Positions 1 to 5,597 are shown, numbered from the stretch's first letter. The stretch: 9,273 nt of DNA from CAYRNC01 sp964425645 (GCA_964425645.1 CAYRNC010000071.1:1-9273); one strand, 5' to 3'. Numbers and translations are program-made. The notes: generated by a model not told the origin, from the letters alone.

Positions 1-50
1 CTGAAGTTTCAACGTTTCAGCGTTCACTTTTGCCCTTTTCGGACACTTTG

Positions 51-126
51 TGGTGGACCCGAAGAGGTTCGAACTCTCGACCTCTGCGTTGCGAACGCAG
101 CGCTCTCCCAGCTGAGCTACGAGCCC
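51..126 (-). tRNA. tRNA-Ala (anticodon CGC)
   Basis: Read on the minus strand, this folds into a full cloverleaf of 76 nt with encoded CCA. The acceptor stem starts GGGCTCG and contains the G3:U70 wobble pair, the identity mark of alanine tRNAs. The D-stem is GCTC/GAGC. The anticodon stem CTGCG/CGCAG closes the loop TTCGCAA, with anticodon CGC reading GCG codons. The T-arm GAGAG-TTCGAAC-CTCTT pairs fully if one G:U is allowed. It is the last gene of a short tRNA unit whose promoter lies at 356-384. No clear intrinsic terminator is visible in the 50 bases after it. Confidence 0.96.
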
Positions 127-200
127 GTATTCTATTTTTTGCGCAGTCATTTGAGCAAAGCCTGCTGGAAATTGAAGTGGGGCATAAAACCGACCACCTT

Positions 201-225
201 GCTCCCTCGGCTGAGCTATAAGCCC
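201..225 (-). pseudogene. tRNA 5'-half remnant (acceptor strand plus D-arm)
   Basis: On the minus strand the sequence begins GGGCTTATAGCTCAG and continues into a D-arm whose stem GCTC/GAGC is intact around an 8-nt loop. This is the 5' acceptor strand and complete D-arm of an Ala- or Ile-type tRNA. No matching anticodon arm, T-arm (TTCGA loop) or CCA end follows toward position 127. It lies between the tRNA-Val and tRNA-Ala genes in the same orientation. The best reading is a leftover half gene from deletion or recombination between tRNA copies. A functional tRNA-derived RNA cannot be excluded, but nothing here supports one. Confidence 0.6.
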
Positions 226-244
226 TAACACACTGAATAAAAAA

Positions 245-322
245 TGGTGGGGACAGCGGGACTCGAACCTGCGGCCTCATGCTTGTGACGCATGCGCTCT
301 AACCAACTGAGACTATGCCCCC
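245..322 (-). tRNA. tRNA-Val (anticodon CAC), structurally irregular
   Basis: On the minus strand the acceptor stem GGGGGCA/TGTCCCC (one G:U) is followed by discriminator A and encoded CCA. The anticodon stem CATGC/GCATG is perfect and encloses the loop GTCACAA, giving anticodon CAC at 285-287 (valine, GUG). There are three oddities. The D-stem reads GTCTC against GAGC, so one T is extra. The T-stem GCAGG/CCCGC has an A:C mismatch in the middle. Loop position 32 is G instead of the usual pyrimidine. The total is 78 nt. It is the first gene after the promoter at 356-384. Function is likely but not certain; an early decaying copy is possible. Confidence 0.85.
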
Positions 323-355
323 ACATTCAGGCCTCATCGCCCGAATGGCTACTAT

Positions 356-384
356 ATTTTATTACTATTTACCCGGGGTGTCAA
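356..384 (-). promoter_or_regulatory. Promoter of the tRNA-Val/tRNA-Ala unit
   Basis: On the minus strand a perfect -35 box TTGACA (379-384) is separated by 17 nt from a -10 box TAAAAT (356-361). This is a strong vegetative sigma promoter about 27 bases upstream of the mature 5' end of tRNA-Val. The direct repeat and IS end begin only 14 bases upstream of the -35 box, so the insertion spared the promoter. Confidence 0.8.
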
Positions 385-397
385 TGTGCAGAATCTT

Positions 398-410
398 GAT
401 TTTTATGAAT
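398..410. repeat. Left flanking direct repeat of the IS (candidate target duplication)
   Basis: GATTTTTATGAAT directly abuts the outer base of the left terminal inverted repeat. It matches GATTATTATGAAT at 1499-1511 in 12 of 13 positions. The position of both copies, immediately outside each IS end, is what a target-site duplication looks like. At 13 bp it is longer than the few bp usual for IS30, although long duplications are known for some IS30-family members. Confidence 0.65.
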
Positions 411-436
411 CGTAAATTCCCAAAGTAAGTTCTACA
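411..436 (+). repeat. Left terminal inverted repeat (IRL)
   Basis: It begins CGTAAATTCCC and ends GTTCTACA. Its reverse complement matches 1473-1498 in 25 of 26 bases; the only difference is A versus G at the sixth base. Confidence 0.85.
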
Positions 437-474
437 GTAGATGCGGCGCCGGAACTTAACCTAAGAAAGATTAC

Positions 475-1224
475 GTGGTAGAATTAAGTGAGAGAATTGT
501 CTCGCATGAAAGGGGCGAGAAAAATATCATCCTTAATTCCAAAAAAAACAAGCACCTAACCCTTGATGACCGCATTAAGATCCAAGGCTGTCTGGATCGA
601 GGTATGACTTTTAAAGCGATCGCAAAGCGTGTCGGCAAGGATCAGACCACTATTCCCAAAGAGATCAAAAAGCATAGAGATGGATACCGTAATCGGTCGC
701 ATTGGCGGCAAAGCGATCATGACTTTTAATTTTACCTTTTGCAATTTCATGTTCGGGATTCTACTTGAAAACAAGACTGTTTCTGAAGCCGCCGAAAAAA
801 TCATATCACTAAAAGAAAAACTTCACAAAAGTGGAGGCTGCTTCGGGGGTATTCTCCCTCTGATCCTCACTGACAATGGCGGTTTGCCAACGTATCGGCT
901 TTTGAGCTTGATGAGGATGGGGAAAAAGAAACCCGTTTGTTTTTCTGTGCTCCCATGCGCTCATGCCAAAAGCCGAAGGTCGAGAAGAATCACACTTTAT
1001 TCCGGGACATTGTCCCAAAGGGCGAGTCTTTCGACCACTTTACACAGGAGGCGATAGATTTGATCTTCTCTCATGTGAACGGCATAAAACGCAAAAGCCT
1101 TAATGGGAAGTCATCTTACGATGTCTTCACTTTCACGTTTGGTGAAAGAATTGCTTCACTTTTGCGGATATCATATATCCCGGCAAAAGACGTTATACAA
1201 ACCCCTAATTTGTTGAAACAGTAA
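475..1224 (+). pseudogene. IS30-family transposase, internally deleted and frameshifted
   Basis: Three pieces of one DDE transposase lie in order. The first, to about 680, carries the N-terminal helix-turn-helix region (HLTLDDRIKIQGCLDRGMTF and following, with KRVGKDQTT). The second, in another frame from about 678, starts at the first catalytic Asp motif EMDTVIGRIGGKA and runs to the second Asp motif ILTDNG near 880. The third returns to the original frame (FANVSAFELDEDGEKETRLF), contains the catalytic Glu context KVEKNHTLFRDIVPKG, and ends ...VIQTPNLLKQ with TAA at 1222-1224. IS30 transposases are normally about 330-350 residues. Here the stretch linking the HTH to the first Asp is missing (my estimate is some 80-100 residues), and a few bases are lost at the DNGSEF-type motif. 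The GTG at 475 is only the first possible start. The D, D and E residues are all still recognisable, so the decay is not very old. Confidence 0.85.
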
Positions 1225-1472
1225 TTTTTTGACCATTTATATCATATATGAAGCGAGGCAACTCCTCAAACTAAATTCTTAGAATGTAGAATTTAATCTG
1301 AAAGACCACTGCTTTCAACCTTTTTGCTATATTCATTTTTTAGTTATCTTTGTGGGATTCATCCCGCTAGCGTTTATTTCTCAAGCCTGACCCTACCAGA
1401 TATTATATTCTCACAGTTAATTCCTGCCTGTTTTTACCCGTTTCTCATTGTAAACGCCAGATGCCTTATTGT
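1225..1472. other. Non-coding 3' part of the IS, with a small palindrome
   Basis: This stretch between the transposase stop and the right inverted repeat has no credible gene. A short open frame at 1324-1509 runs through the inverted repeat into flanking DNA and has no ribosome site, so it is not called. The only visible structure is an AT-rich inverted repeat, AAATTCT (1273-1279) and AGAATTT (1288-1294) around an 8-nt loop. It has no adjacent T-run and is a poor terminator. Confidence 0.5.
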
Positions 1473-1498
1473 TGTAGAACTTACTTTGGGAACTTACG
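1473..1498 (-). repeat. Right terminal inverted repeat (IRR)
   Basis: On the plus strand it begins TGTAGAAC and ends AACTTACG. It is the reverse complement of 411-436 except for one base. Together with the left repeat it defines the ends of the insertion sequence. Confidence 0.85.
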
Positions 1499-1511
1499 GA
1501 TTATTATGAAT
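1499..1511. repeat. Right flanking direct repeat of the IS
   Basis: GATTATTATGAAT begins at the first base outside the right inverted repeat and pairs with 398-410 (12 of 13 identical). The same site also starts a 9-bp inverted repeat: TTATGAATA at 1504-1512 and TATTCATAA at 1541-1549. Confidence 0.65.
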
Positions 1512-1659
1512 AGCCGTTAAATTTGCAGAAGCTCGAGTCTTATTCATAAAGGCCATAAATTTCCGTCGGGTTTTACTATTAGATTGACGGAGAGTTCTGA
1601 AATATCCTGTATCGTAACAAAATGTTGCTGACTATGCACCGGATCTGAAGATATGAACA
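1504..1659. repeat. Intergenic stretch with three weak inverted repeats
   Basis: No gene is visible between the IS and the VanW stop. The perfect 9-bp arms TTATGAATA (1504-1512) and TATTCATAA (1541-1549) are separated by 28 nt. CCGTC (1563-1567) and GACGG (1586-1590) form a second weak pair. AATGTT (1621-1626) and AACATT (1656-1661) flank a 29-nt loop just past the VanW stop codon. Any of the last two could help end VanW transcription, but neither has a compact stem followed by a T-run, so I do not call a terminator. Confidence 0.4.
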
Positions 1660-2529
1660 TTATTTATTTATTTCGATTATGTAGGGCATAGGCCAGTACT
1701 GACTGATTCCCATATCTTTGGTCGTTACTTTACCGTCGGAATATGTAATCGTAACCTGCGATTCTACAGAGACACCTTCGGCACCTTCAAGCAAAATATT
1801 TTCCTGGCCTTTCTCCAGGTTTGGGTTCGCTTTATAAATCCTGGGGGCCTTTACCCTGCTTAAAACTTTGTGGCTCCACTCAACAGATGGTGCCTTTTCT
1901 CTTCCGTATAACGATACGTAAAGCCTGTTCTTTACACCCTCTGCCCAAATTAGTATGGGATATTCTGTGGTATTTTTAAATTTCAAATCCTTAGAACCAT
2001 AAGCTACCGTCGCGTCCTGCCCATAAGGAACATATGATACCGGCATAAAATGATTATAGCGTTCAATTATCTCTAAATTGCCGGACACGGAAACATTATA
2101 TAAGGTAGTTGCAACCTTACATACACCTCCTCCAACGGTATTGATTATATCAGATCCCACATATGATTGACCTGTTTTATATCCTTTTTCTTCATTATAG
2201 GGTCCGATCGTGCCGTTTTGTGAAAATGTTTCGCCCGGCTCAAGCACAGTACCAGCTATTGAACTTGCCGCCAAATGAACATTAAATTCTTCGCCAACCG
2301 ATGGATTATTCAACACTGTACAGAATGCTGCGATTAAAACATTTGCCTCATATTTTTTTTGTGCACGCAGGAATCTGCTGTTATTTGCCCATGGTAAATT
2401 GGTAACAGTTCCTGAGACATTAGGTATGTCAACCTGCATCCCTCCATCACCTTCTACATCGTTAGGTGTAAATATGACAAAGGATGCCAAAGCTATTACC
2501 GTCAAAACGGTACACAGTCTTTTTTTCAT
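1660..2529 (-). CDS. Secreted VanW-family protein
   Basis: This is a 289-aa protein. The start at 2529 is chosen because a GAGGT ribosome site lies about 6 nt upstream and because the sequence then opens with a classical signal peptide (MKKRLCTVLTVIALASFVIF, cleavage expected around residues 22-27). An upstream in-frame extension to 2661 lacks these features. Residues about 60-215 carry the VanW core: FNVHLAASSIAGTVLEPGETFS, the Gly-Gly-Gly-Val-Cys motif GGGVCKVATTLYN (133-145), the RYNH segment (157-160) and VPYGQDATV (167-175). The C-terminal part (about 236-289) resembles a G5-like beta domain, with GQENILLEGAEG and a YSDGKVTTK strand. VanW proteins occur widely in Clostridia as exported proteins, but their biochemical role is not settled; the name comes from a vancomycin-resistance cluster and does not by itself imply resistance. 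The conserved Cys is intact. It lies downstream of selD behind a terminator and has its own promoter, so it is probably independent. Confidence 0.85.
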   Translation of the reverse strand: MKKRLCTVLTVIALASFVIFTPNDVEGDGGMQVDIPNVSGTVTNLPWANNSRFLRAQKKYEANVLIAAFCTVLNNPSVGEEFNVHLAASSIAGTVLEPGETFSQNGTIGPYNEEKGYKTGQSYVGSDIINTVGGGVCKVATTLYNVSVSGNLEIIERYNHFMPVSYVPYGQDATVAYGSKDLKFKNTTEYPILIWAEGVKNRLYVSLYGREKAPSVEWSHKVLSRVKAPRIYKANPNLEKGQENILLEGAEGVSVESQVTITYSDGKVTTKDMGISQYWPMPYIIEINK

Positions 2530-2560
2530 ATTAACCTCGCACTGCCTGATTTTATTAACT

Positions 2561-2589
2561 ATTATAATATAGTTTTTATAAAGCGTTAA
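2561..2589 (-). promoter_or_regulatory. Candidate promoter of the VanW gene
   Basis: On the minus strand a perfect -10 box TATAAT (2561-2566) is preceded after 17 nt by TTAACG (2584-2589), which matches the -35 consensus in 4 of 6 bases. It would give a leader of about 25 nt before the ATG at 2529. It lies downstream of the selD terminator, which fits an independent transcript. Confidence 0.55.
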
Positions 2590-2681
2590 AATGAATGGAA
2601 TATACCCAAATGCATGCACAATTATTTTCAGACAGATTCGACAAGGAAACGCATTCACCAAATATGAATGGCGATAGAATT

Positions 2682-2715
2682 AAAAAAAGGTACAGCGCAT
2701 TATTTACGCCATACC
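2682..2715 (-). terminator. Intrinsic terminator of selD
   Basis: On the minus strand the 27 bases from 2715 to 2689 fold into an 11-bp hairpin with a 5-nt loop. The outer pairs are GGTA/TACC and the inner core is GGCG-type pairing with a few G:U pairs. Seven T residues (2688-2682) follow at once. The hairpin starts 17 nt after the selD stop codon. This separates selD transcription from the VanW gene. Confidence 0.85.
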
Positions 2716-2732
2716 CTTCTTTATTTATGGAT

Positions 2733-3776
2733 TTAATAACATTGTATCATTTTCGGATGTTTTTCTACAACCTCACCTATGATGCTTGCCGACGGAGTTT
2801 TCTTTTCTTGCAATCGTTTTACCAAAAGTGGGGCCTCATCCTTTGGAACAGCGATAACCAGACCCCCGGATGTTTGGGGATCAGAAAAAATATCAATAAG
2901 AAAAGCATCGACAGAGGCATCAACCTTAAGGTAATCTTTGCAGAAGTTTTGATTTGCATAGGCCCCGCCCGGAATTAGGCCCATAGAAGCAAAGAATTCC
3001 GTATCGGGAATTATGGGAACTTTTTTCGCATCTATCCTTATCCCCACGTCACTTGCCCTAGCCATTTCAAGGCAGTGTCCAAGCAAACCAAATCCGGTAA
3101 TATCTGTACATGCGTTTATCTTTATCCCCGACATCGCCATAGCAGCGTTCATGTTTAAAGTAGCCATGAGTTCAGTAACCTGTTTGGTGGCGTCGGAATC
3201 CAGCTGACCCGCTTTATGGGCGGTAGCTAAAATTCCGGTTCCCAAGGGTTTTGTAAGGATTAAAAGGTCCCCTGGTTTTGCACCGGCATTTGTAAGGAAT
3301 TTTTGAGGATGAACTATACCTGTTACCGATAACCCGAATTTAAGCTCCGGATCTTCGACGCTGTGGCCTCCGACCAAAACGGCACCTGCCTCACAAACTA
3401 TATCCAATCCACCTTGCAGAATCAAACGCAATATTTCCTTATCCATATCCTTTATGGGAAAGCAGACTATATTCATTGCAGTCAACGGTTTTCCTCCCAT
3501 AGCATACACGTCGCTTAAAGCGTTTGCGGCTGCAATTCTGCCAAAATCGTAGGGATCGTCAACTATCGGTGTAAAGAAATCCAGTGTTTGGATAAGTGCG
3601 ATATCATCAGTAAGCTTGTACACACCGGCATCGTCGGAAACATCAAGCCCAACAAGCAAGTTCGCATCTTTCTCTATTATTAAATTCTTTAAAATATCTG
3701 TTAAGTCCCCCGGACCTATTTTCGAAGCTCAGCCTGCAGCCCGGGCGTTTTTCGTAAGCATATAACAATTTTTCAT
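2733..3776 (-). CDS. selD: Selenophosphate synthetase with selenocysteine (UGA) at codon 16
   Basis: SelD makes selenophosphate from selenide and ATP, the selenium donor for selenocysteine and selenouridine synthesis. A simple ORF scan starts this gene at 3659, too late. Reading upstream in the same frame gives MKNCYMLTKNARAAG, then TGA (3731-3729), then ASKIGPGDL, up to ATG at 3776. This is exactly the SelD N-terminal catalytic motif, with the TGA in the place of the catalytic Cys/Sec and the conserved Lys at 19. The full product is 347 aa, the normal family length, counting Sec16. Further family motifs are ALSDVYAMGGKP (about 86-97), GGHSVED (136-142) and TDITGFGLLGH (224-234). An in-frame TAG directly precedes the ATG. 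The ribosome site AGGAGGG lies about 13-14 nt upstream, a longer gap than usual. A stem-loop at 3702-3718 fits a bacterial SECIS. The gene is followed by its own terminator. No selA, selB or tRNA-Sec gene is in the window. The alternative, a Cys-to-stop mutation in a dead gene, is unlikely because everything downstream is intact. Confidence 0.93.
3702..3718 (-). promoter_or_regulatory. Candidate SECIS element for selD Sec16
   Basis: On the mRNA, beginning 11 nt after the UGA, a 7-bp stem (UAGGUCC paired with GGACUUA, one G:U) closes a GGG loop at 3709-3711, 17 nt after the UGA. Bacterial SECIS hairpins sit directly 3' of the UGA inside the coding region with exposed guanines in the apical loop. 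Position, stem strength and loop composition fit. Binding by SelB is inferred and not seen. Confidence 0.65.
3729..3731 (-). other. In-frame UGA recoded as selenocysteine (Sec16 of SelD)
   Basis: The minus-strand codon TGA lies between GGC and GCT in the selD frame, in the context ARAAG-UGA-ASKIGPG. In SelD homologs this residue is the catalytic Cys or Sec. This is the only internal stop in an otherwise full-length gene. Confidence 0.9.
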
Positions 3777-3885
3777 CTAGTTTAAGCTTCCCTCCTCAGT
3801 TCTGTAATATCCCAAAGAATTAGGAACATATTAATAATATCATATAACAAGCACCGAAGGATAGCCTTCATATTTGATTAGCTGT

Positions 3886-3915
3886 TTATCAAGAGTGGTC
3901 ATGGGTATTTAAAAT
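3886..3915 (+). promoter_or_regulatory. Possible promoter of the FeoB-associated peptide gene
   Basis: TTATCA (3886-3891) and TAAAAT (3910-3915) are separated by 18 nt, about 31 bases before the ATG at 3946. The -35 match is weak. The rest of the divergent region between the selD start and this gene (3777-3945) is AT-rich. It holds a 5-bp hairpin GAAGG/CCTTC at 3856-3869. I could not assign a convincing selD promoter in it. Confidence 0.3.
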
Positions 3916-3945
3916 GTAATACCTTTCCATCAAGTGAGGTTATAA

Positions 3946-4131
3946 ATGATCAATTATATTATTGCCAATCTGTCAACCATTATCGTCGGATCCGTTTTAC
4001 TTGCGGCGATTGCCACCGCTGTTACAGTAATAATACGAGACAAAAAGAAGCACAGGAATTTGTGCGGTTACAGCTGCCAAGGTTGTCCAATGGCGGAGCA
4101 ATGCCAACAAAAGGACAGTCAGCCTCACTAA
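3946..4131 (+). CDS. FeoB-associated Cys-rich membrane peptide
   Basis: This is a 61-aa protein with one N-terminal membrane helix (about residues 5-30, IIANLSTIIVGSVLLAAIAT and on), a basic stop-transfer segment RDKKKHR, and a short cytoplasmic tail with four cysteines: C40, C44, C47 and C53 in CGYSCQGCPMAEQC. This architecture matches the small FeoB-associated Cys-rich peptides of Bacillota, which usually lie next to ferrous iron transporter genes and may bind metal. Here no feoA or feoB is in view. A GTGAGGT ribosome site lies about 6 nt before the ATG. It is the only intact plus-strand gene of the window. It is divergent from selD, and its TAA is directly followed by the last base of the convergent panE-like gene. 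Metal binding is inferred from the cysteines only. Confidence 0.75.
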   Translation: MINYIIANLSTIIVGSVLLAAIATAVTVIIRDKKKHRNLCGYSCQGCPMAEQCQQKDSQPH

Positions 4132-5055
4132 TCAGAACAGGCATTCAACAGCCTTAATCTGATCGTATAGATACTGATTCACCGGCGTTGAAATGCCATG
4201 CTTTTTACCCAGCCTTATTACAGTACCTGAAAACAGTTCAACCTCGGTCATACGCCTTGCATCTATATCCTGTGCCATTGAAGGTTTACCATCAGGACTT
4301 AAAGCCATTACAACTGTCAGCCAATATTTAAGATCTTCATTCGTCTGCGGAAAACCTTCTTTATGTGAAATCTTAATTACCTCTTCCATAGCACTGATCA
4401 TCGTGTCCCGCGCCTCTCCGTCAGACTGAACTGTTCCGTAAGTGCCCCGAAATACGCTGACCGCCTGATTCACACCTACATTCAACATAAATTTCCCCCA
4501 CATGCGTTTGCCCATATCGGTTTTAACCATATGGGGCAAATGCGTACGCAAAAAAAATTCTTCAACAGCCTTCGTTTTTTCGGAGATTAAGTCGGGTTCA
4601 GGATCCCCAAAGCACAACATGCCCATATTTTTATACGTAAGGCTGTTACCGTTTCGAATACCATCCATCCCTTGGGCAACACAATACAGCAGGTTGCCAA
4701 AGCCACAGCTTCTGCCTATAATATCCTCGCTGCTTATCCCGTTTAATGCGGAAAGTATTATCGTTTCTTTTCCGATTTGGTTTCCCATATCGCGTATCGC
4801 ATCGTTTAAGCCACCAAATTTTACTGCAAAAATGGCCAAGTCTGCAGGATCTCCCTCTGCCTGAGGCAATACGAAATTGAAACTGCATTTTTCATTATTG
4901 CAATAGACAGGTTCACTGATATATTTTTTTATTCTTTTTTCATCGGCTATAATACGGAGTGATTTAATGGGCATTTTCTTTGATAGATGATGTCCGAAAA
5001 GAATACCCAGTGCACCTAATCCGATTATGCTTACGGTCTCTATTCTTTTTTCCAT
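4132..5055 (-). CDS. panE: Ketopantoate reductase (PanE/ApbA) family, 2-dehydropantoate 2-reductase
   Basis: This 307-aa NADPH-dependent reductase is of normal family length. The family converts ketopantoate to pantoate in pantothenate and CoA synthesis. The N-terminal Rossmann fold has the GLGALG nucleotide motif (12-17). Lys79 in AVKFGGL and Asn105 in LSALNG match conserved NADPH/substrate-site positions. The C-terminal helical domain has MWGKFMLNVGVNQ (186-197), containing the catalytic Lys188 and conserved Asn192/196, and SMAQDIDARRMTEVE (259-273), the family's acidic signature. The start at 5055 has only a weak purine-rich ribosome site, but the Rossmann fold begins right after it. The promoter at 5086-5114 suggests transcription separate from the aromatic cluster. 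Many PanE paralogs act on other 2-keto acids, so true ketopantoate specificity is not proven; panB, panC and panD are not nearby. Confidence 0.8.
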   Translation of the reverse strand: MEKRIETVSIIGLGALGILFGHHLSKKMPIKSLRIIADEKRIKKYISEPVYCNNEKCSFNFVLPQAEGDPADLAIFAVKFGGLNDAIRDMGNQIGKETIILSALNGISSEDIIGRSCGFGNLLYCVAQGMDGIRNGNSLTYKNMGMLCFGDPEPDLISEKTKAVEEFFLRTHLPHMVKTDMGKRMWGKFMLNVGVNQAVSVFRGTYGTVQSDGEARDTMISAMEEVIKISHKEGFPQTNEDLKYWLTVVMALSPDGKPSMAQDIDARRMTEVELFSGTVIRLGKKHGISTPVNQYLYDQIKAVECLF

Positions 5056-5085
5056 CTGATATTTTCTTTTCGTTTATCCTACTGC

Positions 5086-5114
5086 ATTTTACTATCCCCT
5101 GAATTGAAAATCAA
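5086..5114 (-). promoter_or_regulatory. Candidate promoter of the panE-like gene
   Basis: On the minus strand TTGATT (5109-5114) and TAAAAT (5086-5091) are separated by exactly 17 nt. This would start transcription about 24 nt before the ATG at 5055. It lies in the 85-nt gap after the 130-aa protein gene. No compact terminator is visible in that gap, so read-through from the aromatic cluster is also possible. Confidence 0.6.
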
Positions 5115-5140
5115 GCCCGGTCAGAAGGAATAATCCTGCG

Positions 5141-5533
5141 TTATCTTCGCCGGATCTGTCTAAAGAGTTCGTTAAGTAAAAGAATATCTATAAGATCCTT
5201 AAATATACCCCTGCCCCGGGATCTTCTGAAAAAAGGCATCATTACCGGCTGTACCTCTTCCTGGTCGGGGTAAGAATTGCCGAAAGAGGCCATCTGTGCC
5301 ATATCCGGATACAATCTGCATAAATCACTGCAAATTGTATCCGACATATGTTCAATCTGGCTGCGCGAGGGCATTTCATTCGAAACGGCAAGCAGCTGAT
5401 CGCTCATAGCAAGAACGTAGGGCTGAATCCGGTAATAGACGTCAGGATAAACGAGCCGATAGACATCCCTTTCCAATTTTGCCTCCTGCTCTTCTTGCGC
5501 AATGCCCCAATCTGCGGGTGTTAATGTCTGCAT
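5141..5533 (-). CDS. Protein of unknown function with basic C-terminal tail, last gene of the aromatic cluster
   Basis: This is a 130-aa protein with a strong ribosome site, TTGGAGG, 7 nt before the ATG. I do not recognise a named family. It has no signal peptide. Residues 1-50 are acidic and aromatic (EEQEAKLERDVYRLVYPDVY and following). Residues 55-80 contain three Cys/Met-rich helices. Residues 84-100 are Pro/Tyr-rich. The C-terminus has a striking pattern: a basic patch RRSRGRG (103-109), an amphipathic hydrophobic helix IFKDLIDILLLNELF (110-124), and a basic end RQIRRR. That ending suggests membrane-surface, nucleic-acid or polymer binding, and similar ends occur in small proteins of spore-forming Clostridia, but this is inference. 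It follows the methyltransferase gene by 64 nt on the same strand, with no terminator between them, so co-transcription is plausible. Confidence 0.75.
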   Translation of the reverse strand: MQTLTPADWGIAQEEQEAKLERDVYRLVYPDVYYRIQPYVLAMSDQLLAVSNEMPSRSQIEHMSDTICSDLCRLYPDMAQMASFGNSYPDQEEVQPVMMPFFRRSRGRGIFKDLIDILLLNELFRQIRRR

Positions 5534-5597
5534 TTTATTTCCTCCAATACATAGAATTCTATTTTAATATATGAATTGAAGGATTTTTGGTTACATA

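Larger units (their letters stand above)
411..1498 (+). mobile_element. Degenerate IS30-family insertion sequence
   Basis: A 1,088-bp element is bounded by 26-bp inverted repeats (411-436 and 1473-1498) that match in 25 of 26 positions. It contains a broken IS30-type transposase on the plus strand (about 475-1224) and about 250 bp of non-coding sequence between the transposase stop and the right end. The ends are preserved but the gene is deleted and frameshifted, so the copy cannot move by itself; it might still be mobilised in trans if a related intact element exists in the genome. It sits between the promoter of the minus-strand tRNA unit and the region downstream of the VanW gene. An alternative is that the inverted repeats belong to a different element that received the transposase fragment. 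Confidence 0.8.

Noticed and set aside
1..50. Possible terminator of the tRNA unit (CTGAA...TTCAG pairing, repeated GTTTCA)
   Set aside because: The stem is only 5 bp with a large loop, no T-run follows on the minus strand, and it touches the window edge.
17..280. Minus- and plus-strand open frames across the tRNA region
   Set aside because: They translate tRNA genes and spacer; there is no ribosome site or protein-like conservation.
1324..1509. 61-aa plus-strand open frame
   Set aside because: It runs through the right inverted repeat into flanking DNA, has no ribosome site, and shows no recognisable domain.
2530..2661. Upstream extension of the VanW protein
   Set aside because: The extension would bury the signal peptide 44 residues inside, overlaps a candidate promoter, and lacks the ribosome site seen before 2529.
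2733..3659. SelD as a 308-aa protein starting at TTG 3659
   Set aside because: That start cuts off the catalytic motif. The same frame continues upstream through a single TGA in perfect SelD context to an ATG at 3776.
4193..4864. Plus-strand open frames opposite the panE-like gene
   Set aside because: They are antisense shadows of a complete gene with all family motifs.
5534..5597. Promoter or terminator between the methyltransferase and the 130-aa protein gene
   Set aside because: The gap is AT-rich with a GAATTC palindrome, but there is no properly spaced -35/-10 pair and no stem with a T-run.
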